Below, in pieces: positions 1 through 8,208 of a DNA stretch of 55,128 nt. Source of the DNA: Lactiplantibacillus plajomi. GTDB lineage: Bacteria > Bacillota > Bacilli > Lactobacillales > Lactobacillaceae. How positions within the stretch are numbered: position 1 is the stretch's first letter; each line of letters starts with the position of its first letter. Location of the stretch: NCBI RefSeq assembly GCF_005405405.1, contig NZ_BJDZ01000018.1, positions 1 to 55,128 of the forward strand, in the 5' to 3' direction. The notes beneath the pieces are model-generated. The model did not search any database and was not told the DNA's origin. It saw only the letters and a list, made by a program, of their open reading frames with translations. Both the position numbers and the translations under genes were made by a program.

Positions 1-34
1 CGTTCGTCCTGAGCCAGGATCAAACTCTCAAATT
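1..34 (-). rRNA. 16S ribosomal RNA, 5' end only
   Basis: Read on the minus strand, the first bases of the window contain GAGTTTGATCCTGGCTCAG, the universal 16S 5' region, followed by the conserved GACGAACG. The gene runs off the left edge of the window, so only about 34 nt are present. The exact mature 5' end is uncertain by a few bases. Confidence 0.95.
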
Positions 35-205
35 AATGATGAGTTCTAAAAAGCTCATTTAAAGTTGTTCAAAAATTTATTTGCTAGCGAATTGACTTCA
101 CAAATGTTTGCTCTTGATTCAAAATCGAGAGACCCTACACATTTGATTCGTCGAAACTTTGTTCAGTTTTCAAAGGTCTAATTCGTTACATCGATAACTC
201 AATGC
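35..205 (-). promoter_or_regulatory. rRNA operon leader
   Basis: This stretch lies between the proximal rRNA promoter and the mature 16S end and has no open reading frame with a start signal. Read on the minus strand it has an A/T-rich leader with a short inverted repeat (GAGCTTTTTAGAACTC) just before the 16S, as expected for pre-rRNA processing stems. No boxA/boxB is assigned with confidence. Confidence 0.6.
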
Positions 206-214
206 AGTTTAGTC

Positions 215-243
215 ATCATAGCATTTAAAGCGCTTACTGTCAA
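215..243 (-). promoter_or_regulatory. rRNA promoter, proximal (P2-like)
   Basis: On the minus strand a perfect -35 TTGACA (complement of 238-243) is followed after exactly 17 nt by TATGAT (complement of 215-220). Its position, about 180 nt upstream of the 16S, and near-consensus boxes fit a strong growth-regulated rRNA promoter. Confidence 0.85.
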
Positions 244-305
244 TAACTTTTTTCAAAGCATCGAGCGCCAATAACAATGACGTTGTCGTTGCGACAACAG
301 GAAAT

Positions 306-334
306 ATCATAACAATTATCAAACAACCTGTCAA
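306..334 (-). promoter_or_regulatory. rRNA promoter, distal (P1-like)
   Basis: On the minus strand TTGACA (complement of 329-334), a 17-nt spacer and TATGAT (complement of 306-311) form a second promoter with the same boxes and spacing as the one 91 bp downstream. Tandem promoters are usual for rRNA operons. Between this site and the gene ending at 527 I see only A/T-rich spacer. Confidence 0.85.
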
Positions 335-526
335 CAACCAATTTCAAATTAATTAAATAATCATTTAACACTGGTCGAAACAACAACGTTTATTACTATA
401 TCAATTCGTATAGCACCCGTCAACACTTTTCTACCCGTTTTCCAAAATAAAAGTGCGTCAGTCTAATCACTGCCGCACCACTCTCTTACTTTAACCTACT
501 AAGGAAATACCATTCAACCTTCAAAC

Positions 527-1051
527 CTAAGCGTTCAATTCAGGACCAACGTGATGTTTGATCCGTGCAACAACGGGACCCGCAATCAGTGCACCGACCG
601 CCGCTTGAAACGCGTTGGTTGGAATGCCGACTAACCCAGTCTGCACTGTATATAGTAATGAATCAGAAATAAAGTAGCCGACGACCATCACTAAGCAAGC
701 TGCGCCCAGGGCAATCGCTTGACGCCCCTTACGCTGGTCCGCACCGAATTGGCCGGCCACCCAGCCCTCTAATCCGTGAACAATCAGTGAGAAAACCATG
801 TACTGAGTATACCCGAGTAACAAATCCAATAATAATCCGCTAGCACCACCCACGATGGCACCCCCGCGCCGACCGAACGTCAACGCGGCAATAAAGATGC
901 CCGCATCGCATAAGTTGATATAGCCCTGAGTCCCCGGAACTGGAATATGGAAGAATAGTGAAATCACAACCGTCACGGCAATTAAAATCCCTAAAGTCGT
1001 AACGGTTTTCGTTGTAAAGCGCGTTGTTTGCTTTTGTGCCACCCTAACCAT
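527..1051 (-). CDS. ECF transporter S component (substrate-binding membrane subunit)
   Basis: The protein has 174 aa and about five to six hydrophobic segments. It begins with a short basic N-terminus followed by a transmembrane helix near residues 15-35, then the stretch GYINLCDAGIFIAALTFG and a glycine-rich segment GGAIVGGASGLLLDLLLGY, a pattern typical of S components of energy-coupling-factor vitamin transporters (ECF-type riboflavin-transporter S family, PF07155-like). These proteins capture a vitamin and dock on the shared EcfAA'T module, which is not in this window. The substrate cannot be read from the sequence; a pyridoxine, thiamine-precursor or similar vitamin is possible. It stands alone, downstream of tyrS on the same strand, with a terminator between them. 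Confidence 0.75.
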   Translation of the reverse strand: MVRVAQKQTTRFTTKTVTTLGILIAVTVVISLFFHIPVPGTQGYINLCDAGIFIAALTFGRRGGAIVGGASGLLLDLLLGYTQYMVFSLIVHGLEGWVAGQFGADQRKGRQAIALGAACLVMVVGYFISDSLLYTVQTGLVGIPTNAFQAAVGALIAGPVVARIKHHVGPELNA

Positions 1052-1134
1052 CCTCTCTCAAACTTAACCTAATCAATGGCATCCCCTTATTGGCTTTCAT
1101 TTTACTACAAATAACCGTTTAATTATTAAGAAAA

Positions 1135-1160
1135 AGGCCGACCCAATTAGGGTCCAGCCT
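1135..1160 (-). terminator. Rho-independent terminator after tyrS
   Basis: Read on the minus strand, AGGCTGGACCC, a five-base loop and GGGTCGGCCT form a stable stem followed by a T run. It lies 15 bp past the tyrS stop codon and before the ECF gene. Confidence 0.85.
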
Positions 1161-1174
1161 CTTGAACAGAATAT

Positions 1175-2431
1175 TTATTTAACGCGTGCGAGGAAGTAAC
1201 GTTTCTTCCCGCGCCGAACAATCACAAACTTGCCATCAAACGCGGCTGATGGATCGATTTCAGCGTCAACATCGGTCACTTTCTCACCGTTGATCCGAAT
1301 TGCACCGTTCTTAACGTCTTCACGCGCCTGCCGCCGCGACGGTTCAAACTTGGTTGCGTCTACTAACCACAGAACAATGTTTTGCTTTTCAGCTGACACT
1401 TCTGCGGACGGCACCCCTTTAAAGCCCTGTTCAATTTCTTCAGCGTTCAGGTTTTGGACATCCCCCGTGAATAACGCCTTGGTAATGTTTTCGGCTTCAA
1501 CCACCGCTTCCTTACCATGCACGAATGCGGTCACTTCTTCAGCCAGCCGCCGTTGTGCTTCACGCTTTTCCGGCGCCGTCTTAACGGTTTCAGCTAAGCG
1601 GTCAATTTCTTCGTGACTCAGGAACGTAAAGTACTTGAGGTACTTCACAACGTCACGGTCATCCTGGTTGATCCAGAATTGGTAAAATTCATATGGTGAC
1701 GTCCGTTCAGGATTTAACCAAACGGCACCACCGGCCGTCTTGCCAAACTTAGTTCCGTCAGCCTTCAACATCAACGGGATCGTTAACCCGTATGCCTTGG
1801 CGTCGTTACCTTCCAAGCGGTGAATTAAGTCGGTTCCGGCCGTGATGTTCCCCCACTGGTCAGCGCCACCGATTTGAAGGTGAACGTGTTCCGCTCTGTA
1901 TAAGTGTAAGAAGTCAACTGATTGTAGAATCTGGTACGTAAATTCCGTGTACGAAATCCCGACTTCCAAACGACTGGCGACGACTTCCTTGTTCAACATA
2001 TTGTTCACACTGAACAACTTACCGTAGTCGCGCAAAAATTCGAGCAGTGAAATCTTTGATAACCAGTCGTAGTTGTTCACAATTGAAAAGTTCTTATCCG
2101 AACCGAACAGCTTATGCATCTGCGCGTTCAGAGCTTCCTGATTATGCTTAACCTGGTCCATCGTTTGTAATTTCCGTTCAGAATTCTTACCCGACGGATC
2201 ACCGATCGCACCAGTCCCGCCACCGACAACCACGTAAGGATGGTGGCCGGCTAATTGGAACCGTTTCAAGATCATGAACGGAATCAAGTGCCCAATATGC
2301 ATACTGTCACCAGTCGGGTCAATCCCACAGTAGAGGGCGACTGACTGGTTCTCAGTCAATTCTTTTAAGCCGGCTTCGTCGGTCTGTTGGTTAATGGCGC
2401 CACGCCATTTTAAATCGTCAATAATGTTCAT
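1175..2431 (-). CDS. tyrS: Tyrosyl-tRNA synthetase
   Basis: This 418-aa class I aminoacyl-tRNA synthetase charges tRNA-Tyr with tyrosine in the cytoplasm. The Rossmann catalytic core contains the HIGH signature at residues 45-48 and the second ATP-binding motif in the TyrRS form KFGKT near residue 230. The tyrosine-pocket segment SYTEFTYQILQSVDF lies near residue 160. The C-terminal ~70 residues form an S4 RNA-binding domain (RRQAREDVKNGAIRINGEKV). The length matches bacterial TyrS. The ATG is preceded by GAGGAGGAAAACGG on the minus strand. It is transcribed alone from a T-box leader that ends just upstream, so expression should rise when uncharged tRNA-Tyr accumulates. Confidence 0.98.
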   Translation of the reverse strand: MNIIDDLKWRGAINQQTDEAGLKELTENQSVALYCGIDPTGDSMHIGHLIPFMILKRFQLAGHHPYVVVGGGTGAIGDPSGKNSERKLQTMDQVKHNQEALNAQMHKLFGSDKNFSIVNNYDWLSKISLLEFLRDYGKLFSVNNMLNKEVVASRLEVGISYTEFTYQILQSVDFLHLYRAEHVHLQIGGADQWGNITAGTDLIHRLEGNDAKAYGLTIPLMLKADGTKFGKTAGGAVWLNPERTSPYEFYQFWINQDDRDVVKYLKYFTFLSHEEIDRLAETVKTAPEKREAQRRLAEEVTAFVHGKEAVVEAENITKALFTGDVQNLNAEEIEQGFKGVPSAEVSAEKQNIVLWLVDATKFEPSRRQAREDVKNGAIRINGEKVTDVDAEIDPSAAFDGKFVIVRRGKKRYFLARVK

Positions 2432-2464
2432 CCGTTTTCCTCCTCAGATTAGGACCGGATAAAA

Positions 2465-2690
2465 TAAAAAACTCGCCCCTGTCATTACAACAGGGACGAG
2501 TTTTCCGCGTTACCACCCAAGTTACTACCAGCAAACTGGTAGTCGCTCATTGATTGGTAACGAAATCATCCGGCCGATTGGCAGTTCACTTTATGTAATT
2601 CACGTCCGACCACAGTCCGGTTTCCATCAACCACCGGCTCGCTGTGCTGTTGGATCGGCCGCTACTCATTAAAGATCACTACTTTTAATT
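2465..2690 (-). promoter_or_regulatory. T-box leader of tyrS (tyrosine-specific)
   Basis: On the minus strand the leader carries the conserved T-box TGGGTGGTAACGCGG (complement of 2505-2519), directly followed by an intrinsic terminator hairpin (about 2469-2503) with the arms ACTCGTCCCTGT and ACAGGGGCGAGT and a T-rich tail. Further upstream, in the expected 3' side of stem I, GTGAATTACATAA contains a UAC triplet (complement of 2595-2597) followed by a purine, which fits a tyrosine specifier codon. Uncharged tRNA-Tyr would stabilise the antiterminator. The specifier assignment is by position and not by full folding. Confidence 0.92.
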
Positions 2691-2724
2691 ATTACAATCA
2701 TCATAAGCACCGAGCTACAAAAAG

Positions 2725-4106
2725 TCAATCACGTTTTCGGGTTTGCATCGCGCGCACCTGTGCAACTAGGTTCAGTAAAATCAAAATCATCAGTCCAATT
2801 AGGGCAACCGTCGAACCAAGGGCAACGGCGTGTGCTTGGGCGCCACCGACCCGCTCTTGAACCAGGGTGATGGTAGCGGAAACTAGCGAAGTACCGGTCG
2901 CGCCGGCAAACTGTTGTAAAGTGTTAAAGACCGCGTTACCATCCGCTTGCAGGTCGGTAGTTAATTGTCCCAGACCGCTAGTCATTGTGTTGCCCATTGT
3001 AATGCCCATTCCGAGCATCAGTAGAATATAAAAACCAATCACCAACGGCCCCGTTAGCCGCATGCCAAAAATCGTGAACAGCGTCACCGCCAACGCCAAG
3101 ATAACTGAACCCGTCAAAATCGGTTTAGCAGCACCAAAGTTATCCAGAATCCGGCCACCAAACGGCGCGAGCACCGCTCCGATCGCGGCACCGGGTAAAA
3201 TAAAAAGTCCGGCTAATAAGGCACTCTTACCATCAACCAGTTGTAAGTAGTTCGGTAAAATGAAAGCTAGCCCGAGTGCGTTGACCTGAACTAAGAAGAA
3301 CCCCGTCAGGTGCCAGTTAAACGAACGAACTTTGAACAAATTCAGGTTGATCAGTGGCCGCCGCGAGTGGCGGGTCACGGTGATGAAGCCAATCATCCCC
3401 ACGATACCAACCACCCGCAAACGAGCAACGGATTATTGAACAAATGCTGTAAATTGCTGAACGCAAAGGTGAAGCCAACAAAAATTAACATCACCATCAG
3501 CCAGGCCGGCACGTCGAAACTCGCTTTAACCGGCGGAGTTGCTTGACGAATCGAAAAAATTCCCATAAAAAGCGAGATAACGAGTAGCGGCAGCAGCAAG
3601 ATAAAAATCCAGTGCCGATCCATATTGTTGACCACGATGCCACCAAACGTCGGTCCCAGCGCTGGAGCAATCGCGGTAATCAGGGTCCCAATGCCCATTA
3701 GCGTTCCCCGCTGATTATCGGGGACCCAATCCAAAATGATGTTAAACATTAACGGTAACGCGATCCCCGTACCAAGGCCTTGGACAACCCCGCCGGCCAC
3801 TAATATCGGAAAGGCCGTCGCGGTTGCATCAATGACCAGTCCCGCAATAAAAAGTAAGTTAGCGGTCACAAACAGGGTCTTGGTTTTAAACCGTCGCTTT
3901 AAGAAGGCGGAAATCGGCACAATGATGGCCACCACCAGTAAATAGGCGGTCGTCATCCACTGAACGGTCGCCGTGTTCAGGTCAAACTCGTTCATCAGGA
4001 CCGGGAACGTTATGTTCATCGCCGTTTCAACGATGACCCCGCAAAAGGACAGTAGCCCCGCTGCCAGTACGGACAAGATCAACTTCGCATCGACTTTTTT
4101 AGTCAT
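2725..4106 (-). pseudogene. DHA2-family MFS drug exporter, broken by a frameshift
   Basis: Two adjacent minus-strand reading frames (3393-4106, 237 aa; 2725-3420, 231 aa) together make one DHA2 (EmrB/QacA-like, normally about 470-490 aa, 14-helix) exporter. The first contains the N-terminal helices, motif A region and the FxxVPDNQRGTLMG loop; it runs to NNPLLV and then goes out of frame. The second picks up with RVVGIVGMIGF, exactly what should follow. The shift lies at the AAA run 3419-3421, where one base appears to be missing; restoring an A would give a continuous protein. The divergent marR gene and its operators look intact, so the break seems recent, or it is an assembly error in a homopolymer. 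Confidence 0.85.
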
Positions 4107-4128
4107 TTAATCACTCCATTTTCGTAAT

Positions 4129-4144
4129 AGTTCTAATACGAACT
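4129..4144. promoter_or_regulatory. Operator 1 for the adjacent MarR regulator
   Basis: AGTTCTAATACGAACT is a 16-bp inverted repeat (AGTT, 8 nt, AACT) located about 22 bp upstream of the exporter start. A second site with the same arms and spacing is at 4230-4245, in the same divergent intergenic region. Paired palindromes between a marR and its target exporter are the usual arrangement; binding is inferred. Confidence 0.7.
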
Positions 4145-4193
4145 AGTTTGATAATCTAACACATAATCAGCGTAAAATAAACTATTTAAACAA

Positions 4194-4222
4194 TTGACTT
4201 TATCTATTTAGCTCCCTATAAT
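4194..4222 (+). promoter_or_regulatory. Promoter of the marR gene
   Basis: TTGACT (4194-4199), a 17-nt spacer and a perfect TATAAT (4217-4222) form a near-consensus vegetative promoter. The palindromic operator at 4230-4245 sits right over the expected start point, which would allow autorepression. Confidence 0.85.
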
Positions 4223-4229
4223 GCGAATT

Positions 4230-4245
4230 AGTTAGAACACGAACT
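4230..4245. promoter_or_regulatory. Operator 2 for the adjacent MarR regulator
   Basis: AGTTAGAACACGAACT repeats the arm pattern AGTT-N8-AACT of the site at 4129-4144, just after the -10 box of the marR promoter and before its AAAAGGAG ribosome binding site. Confidence 0.7.
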
Positions 4246-4259
4246 AAAAGGAGAAAACC

Positions 4260-4721
4260 ATGCAACATTCACTTGGCGTTGCCATTCAAAGAGCGAATAA
4301 CGCGCTTGCTCGCGATACGGACCAGTTTGCCAAAACGCTGGGCCTGACCGGTCGACAAGTTAGCGCCATCAACTACATCGCCGACCACGAAACCGAACGC
4401 GACGTTTTTCAGCGCGACCTTGAACAAGAATTCAACATTCGTAAGGCCACGGCCTCCAGCCTAGTCACCGCCATCGTCGCCAAGGACCTGATCATCCGGG
4501 TGCCGGCTACTAACGATGCTCGTTATAAGCGGCTCTTGCTCACCCCTAAGGCCCACCAAATAGCCCAAAAAATCGCCGCTTTTTTCGCGGCCAGCGAACG
4601 CCGGATGCAGGCCCTGCTCGCCAACGACTTCGAACCGACCCGTCAGCACCTGCAACTAATTAGTCGCACCTTCACGGCCAATACCACGGCCGACCACGAT
4701 AGCGACAACGATTTCAACTAG
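4260..4721 (+). CDS. MarR-family transcriptional regulator
   Basis: The 153-aa protein has the all-helical dimerisation ends and central winged helix-turn-helix of MarR proteins: the recognition region around residues 35-75 includes LTGRQVSAINYIADHE and FNIRKATASSLVTAI, and the wing motif NDARYKRLLLTPKA follows at about residues 79-95. It is divergent from a DHA2 exporter and is preceded by a strong promoter with a palindromic operator, so it most likely represses both itself and the exporter and is released by a small-molecule ligand. A conserved ribosome binding site (AAAAGGAG) precedes the ATG. The target exporter is now frameshifted, so the regulator may control only itself. Confidence 0.9.
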   Translation: MQHSLGVAIQRANNALARDTDQFAKTLGLTGRQVSAINYIADHETERDVFQRDLEQEFNIRKATASSLVTAIVAKDLIIRVPATNDARYKRLLLTPKAHQIAQKIAAFFAASERRMQALLANDFEPTRQHLQLISRTFTANTTADHDSDNDFN

Positions 4722-4728
4722 CATTAAA

Positions 4729-4766
4729 ACACAAGGGGCGGTGACTAATGTCACCGCCCCTTGTGT
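4729..4766. terminator. Terminator between convergent genes
   Basis: A 17-bp perfect stem (arms ACACAAGGGGCGGTGAC and its complement) closes a 4-nt TAAT loop just past marR. The T-rich side is on the minus strand (GTTTT), so it may serve the converging secreted-protein gene as well. Confidence 0.8.
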
Positions 4767-4785
4767 GTCTCCGAATATTGGTAGT

Positions 4786-4837
4786 CGAAACGTGCGCCAA
4801 AAGTCAGCTGGCTCCGCTTAACCAACTTTTGTCACAC
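4786..4837. repeat. GTGCGCC-type intergenic hairpin repeat, copy 1
   Basis: CGAAACGTGCGCCAAAAGT starts an imperfect hairpin: GTGCGCCAAAAGT (4792-4804) pairs with ACTTTTGTCACAC (4825-4837). Bases 4786-4821 recur almost exactly, inverted, at 54229-54265, and shorter relatives are at 8779-8820 and 44354-44389. All are intergenic, just past gene ends. Confidence 0.7.
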
Positions 4838-4868
4838 GCTCTGTGCATCCTCGAAACGCAGCTTTTCT

Positions 4869-5531
4869 TTATTGATCAGCCTTCGCCGCAATCTTCAAAA
4901 CGGTATTAGCTTGCTGGCCCTTAACCTGAGCAACTTGGTCAGCTTGTTGCCACTTCACCGAATTAGCCTGACCACTCTGGGTCTGGTTGTAAACGGTGAC
5001 CGCACCAGTTGTGACTTTCTTAGCCGTCAACTTTTGGGCTTTGATCTGCTGATTAACGGTATTGGCAAACTTAGCCGGGTCGTTAGCAACGTCCGGCGTG
5101 TTGGCAATGGCGGTCACCGACCAGTTACCGGTATTCCAGTGAACATAGATTCGGCCCATAACTCCTTGCACGGTCGCCTTTTCGCCACCCCGCAACGTCA
5201 CTTGATCGCCTTGGGTCGTGCCGAGGTGCTCAACCTTGGCTTGCGCGGTTTGGGTCGAATTATAATCCGTTTTTTTATACGTTGCAGTCTTTTGTGACTG
5301 CTGATCCGTATACTTCACGCTGTAATTCGCCTTCGTCCCACTGGCGGACTTAGCACTAACCGTTTGATTAGTTGCTTTGACCGTTAACGGGGCCGTCGTC
5401 TGACTGACCGACGTCACGTTGTTCGATGCCGCGTGTAACGTATTCGTCACTAGTGGTGTCACCGCTAACCCCACAACCACTGCACTGGCTGCTGTAACCA
5501 GTCCAAGTTTAACCTTCCGTTTCAACTGCAT
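4869..5531 (-). CDS. Secreted protein of unknown function
   Basis: The 220-aa product starts with a clear Sec signal peptide: basic MQLKRKVK, a hydrophobic core around residues 9-28 and a likely cleavage after LHA (about residue 34). There is no lipobox, LPxTG or membrane anchor, so it should be released or loosely wall-bound. The mature part is rich in Thr, Gln, Lys, Ala and Asn with few Cys or aromatic residues, apart from a short conserved-looking core GRIYVHWNTGNWSVTAIA around residue 128. That core, which follows TVQGVM, recalls lactobacillar extracellular proteins of unknown role, but I do not recognise a family. It sits next to a secreted C39-type peptidase gene on the same strand, with about 230 bp between them, so they are probably separate transcripts. 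Confidence 0.75.
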   Translation of the reverse strand: MQLKRKVKLGLVTAASAVVVGLAVTPLVTNTLHAASNNVTSVSQTTAPLTVKATNQTVSAKSASGTKANYSVKYTDQQSQKTATYKKTDYNSTQTAQAKVEHLGTTQGDQVTLRGGEKATVQGVMGRIYVHWNTGNWSVTAIANTPDVANDPAKFANTVNQQIKAQKLTAKKVTTGAVTVYNQTQSGQANSVKWQQADQVAQVKGQQANTVLKIAAKADQ

Positions 5532-5727
5532 GAAACCATCCTCCTACAGCTAATCACCGGGATGCCCCGGCGATTGCTTTTTCAATCATTATGTAATAAA
5601 AAACAGTTCAATCATTCATAGCCATAATTATTAACCGATTATTAATTTGGCTATATTTTAATCATAACCGTTTTCATTTGTAAAAACGACCACATTTTCA
5701 TTTCAATTTGGTTACAAGTCGAAAACA

Positions 5728-5752
5728 CCCCCGCTCGAAACCGATGCGGGGG
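5728..5752 (-). terminator. Terminator of the C39-like peptidase gene
   Basis: On the minus strand CCCCCGC and GCGGGGG form a 7-bp all-GC stem around an 11-nt loop, followed by TGTTTTCG, eight bases past the stop codon of the peptidase gene. Confidence 0.8.
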
Positions 5753-5760
5753 ATGTTAGC

Positions 5761-6576
5761 TTATTTTGAATTGTGATTCAGGGTCAACACGATGGCTTGT
5801 TGCCCCATCTGGTTGTACGCGCCAACGAAGTTATCCCAATCAACGGCCTGTTGTTTCTGGCCATAGGGATTATTGACGTAAATTTTTTTCTGTTTGCGGT
5901 CAAAGCCCACGATGACAACACTATGGACGTCGTAAGTCACCTTCACGTCACCCTGCGGCGTATCCCACGTTTCCATCGTATTTACCGGTGCAAAGCTGGT
6001 CGTTGTCACGGTCCAAACCGGGCGTCCGGCTTCTAACTGCTTAACGACCTGCTTGAAGCTGGCCCCACTTAAATCCTTAACCTGGCTAGTTTCCGTCTTG
6101 GCGACCTTATAAATTGGCGTGTGGTACACACCTAGGCCCGGGTTCGCGCCAGTCACGTCACCAACAAAGCCAACGTTCGGGTTACCGCGCTGACCGTTAT
6201 CGTAGGTCAACGGCACGCTCGTTAGTCGGTCAGCCAAGGTATTCTTACTTACATTAATCCCATAATAATTCATCATCATCGTTAACGACGTGATTTCACA
6301 CCCGTTATACAGACGCGGCGCGGTCATCTGATTCACCAGTGGCACGTCTAGGAGCACCCGATTAACAGCCGGCGTTGTCTGCTTGTTCTTAGTGGCGGAC
6401 TTCGACGCCCGCCCCTTTTTAGCCGTTTTATCCCGCTGAGCCCACGAAAACGACGCGTCGATCCAATCAGCATCCCGAATGGCGGATACCCCCATCACCA
6501 TCAATACGACGGCGACAATAATGACCAGCGACAGGCGAATCCGCCCCCGCAATGAGCGTTTATGCTGCTTTGGCAT
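5761..6576 (-). CDS. Membrane-anchored or secreted C39-like cysteine peptidase
   Basis: A 271-aa protein when started at the ATG complement to 6574-6576, which has AGTGAGG eight bases upstream; a longer 285-aa reading from 6618 has no ribosome binding site. Residues about 16-33 form one hydrophobic helix after a basic N-terminus (signal anchor), so the catalytic part faces outside. The papain-like fold of the peptidase C39-like family (PF13529) is indicated by LLDVPLVNQM, the catalytic Cys93 in NGCEITSLTMMMNYYG, His218 in DVHSVVIVGFD and the following NNPYG (Asn235/236). Members of this group are extracellular proteins of mostly unknown substrate; no ABC exporter is near, so a bacteriocin-leader role is unlikely. 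Confidence 0.85.
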   Translation of the reverse strand: MPKQHKRSLRGRIRLSLVIIVAVVLMVMGVSAIRDADWIDASFSWAQRDKTAKKGRASKSATKNKQTTPAVNRVLLDVPLVNQMTAPRLYNGCEITSLTMMMNYYGINVSKNTLADRLTSVPLTYDNGQRGNPNVGFVGDVTGANPGLGVYHTPIYKVAKTETSQVKDLSGASFKQVVKQLEAGRPVWTVTTTSFAPVNTMETWDTPQGDVKVTYDVHSVVIVGFDRKQKKIYVNNPYGQKQQAVDWDNFVGAYNQMGQQAIVLTLNHNSK

Positions 6577-6844
6577 GCTTGATTCCTCACTTCTGATTTT
6601 CTTCCAAAAATAAGACACTCTTAATTATGTATCATACCATGAATGGTTCTCAAATGGTGCTTTTTAATGATTTCCTACTTTTTAATTTTCAGCACGACTT
6701 TAGCAGCGCAAGTCCGGCCGATGGCTAAACATCCGCAACTTACTCCAACTACTATCAATCTTTAATGGCAATCAATCAAAAATGTTTTATGATAGTAATG
6801 TCAACTTACTAACTAAAATGATCAACTTTTAGGGGGGAGCCACT

Positions 6845-8119
6845 TTGCCAACTTTCACACCACAATTAATTCTGCTGACTGGTCTCGCAACCAGCCTGAT
6901 CTTAGGCTTGGCTGGTCGGGAGTTCTTAACTTGGCGAGTCGGTTTACTTTGGGGAACGTTGCTTATCGGTAGCGGCTTGCTGATTACCGGCCCGTTGACG
7001 CCCCTAACTCACAGTATGCCAATAATGAGTGCCCTGGTGCCCACTTTAATGATCAACGGCTGGATAACTGGCCGGCTTGCCAGCCTGAGCTGGGGCGTTA
7101 GCCTGGTCACCAGCATGCTGGTCACCGCCCTCGGGAGTTTTCTCGCGACGCTTGCAACCAACGTTAGCCAATTACTCACGGGGACCACGCCGCTTGCTCT
7201 GATCAGCTTGCTTACACTACTACTCAGTTTATTAGCCGGAAACGCCTTGCACCGGTTAGTCCTTAAAAGTTGGGCCGTCGACTACCTCCAACAAACCTGG
7301 CTGACACGCCGCGACCAAACCAGCCTCGTCGCGTTAACGTTACTAACGCTCGGCTTTGCCCACGCCGGCTTGACCTGGCCCGCTATCGATCAGGTCCTGC
7401 TAATCGTCATCGCGGGGTGTGGGTGGGCCGGCTTACTCGGGTGGGGTCTTCGTCACCGCAGCGGGCGCGTGTCCGATGCCCGACTACTGGCCGACGTCGC
7501 GCAGTATAACCGCCTTTTAAGTAGCCGCAATCAAGAACTGCACCTGTTCAAGCATGACTATCAAAACGTCCTACTGAGCCTAGCCCAGTATATCGAAAAC
7601 GAGGATATGACCGGCTTAAAGGCCTACTTTGAACGTGAAGTCGTGCCGAACAGCCAGTCGCTGACCCACACAACGGTCCCCGAACAGCTGCGCTACCTGC
7701 ACGCGCCGGCCGTTAACGGACTGATTTATGCCAAATACGTTGCAGCGGCAGAACATCAAGTACAATTACAAATTGAACTGCTCGAAACCATCACGCTACC
7801 AAACGTGAACCAGTTACACGTTGTCCGAATTCTGGGTAACTTGTTAGATAATGCCATCGACGCCGCCATCCCGACCAACGGCCTGGTCCGGCTCGCAATC
7901 GAACGTCACCAACAAACGGTCGTTATAACGGTTCAAAACCAGCTACCGCCCGGAGGAGCAATCGACCTCGACCGGCTTAGCCGTCAGCACGTGACCACCA
8001 AACCCGGTCACCACGGTTACGGGTTAAGCAGCATCCGTCAACTAACCAATCACCAATTAAGTGTTGCCTACACGGTTCATCAGGACACGTTCACGGCCCG
8101 GTTGACGATTGAACGGTGA
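6845..8119 (+). CDS. AgrC-like sensor histidine kinase (HPK10 type), orphan
   Basis: The 424-aa protein begins at a TTG with the strong site AGGGGGGAG ahead. Residues 1-210 hold about six to seven hydrophobic helices, a polytopic sensor. The cytoplasmic part starts near residue 215 with ADVAQYNRLLSSRNQELHLF, the phosphoacceptor His237 in FKHDYQNVLLSL, an N-box NLLDNAIDAA around residue 333-342 and a G-box GHHGYGLSSI around residue 388-397. This is the GHKL layout of peptide-pheromone kinases (AgrC, PlnB, ComD). It should phosphorylate a LytTR-type regulator, but no response regulator or peptide gene is adjacent: the next gene encodes a YueI protein. Either the partner is elsewhere in the genome or the kinase has lost it. 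Confidence 0.88.
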   Translation: MPTFTPQLILLTGLATSLILGLAGREFLTWRVGLLWGTLLIGSGLLITGPLTPLTHSMPIMSALVPTLMINGWITGRLASLSWGVSLVTSMLVTALGSFLATLATNVSQLLTGTTPLALISLLTLLLSLLAGNALHRLVLKSWAVDYLQQTWLTRRDQTSLVALTLLTLGFAHAGLTWPAIDQVLLIVIAGCGWAGLLGWGLRHRSGRVSDARLLADVAQYNRLLSSRNQELHLFKHDYQNVLLSLAQYIENEDMTGLKAYFEREVVPNSQSLTHTTVPEQLRYLHAPAVNGLIYAKYVAAAEHQVQLQIELLETITLPNVNQLHVVRILGNLLDNAIDAAIPTNGLVRLAIERHQQTVVITVQNQLPPGGAIDLDRLSRQHVTTKPGHHGYGLSSIRQLTNHQLSVAYTVHQDTFTARLTIER

Positions 8120-8208
8120 ATGAACGTTTATCCCGTTCACCCTTGATTAAAACGCTTTCTTTATTACAATAAAGGTAAGTTTGTTATTTCTGAAAGGACC
8201 TGAAGCGC

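Noticed and set aside
1230-1616. 128-codon frame on the plus strand inside tyrS
   Set aside because: It is antisense to the well-supported TyrS gene, with no ribosome binding site and a Ser/Thr-biased composition typical of a shadow frame.
6639-6728. 29-codon frame upstream of the orphan kinase, tested as a pheromone precursor
   Set aside because: There is no ribosome binding site and no double-glycine leader or Cys pattern; it does not look like an autoinducing peptide.
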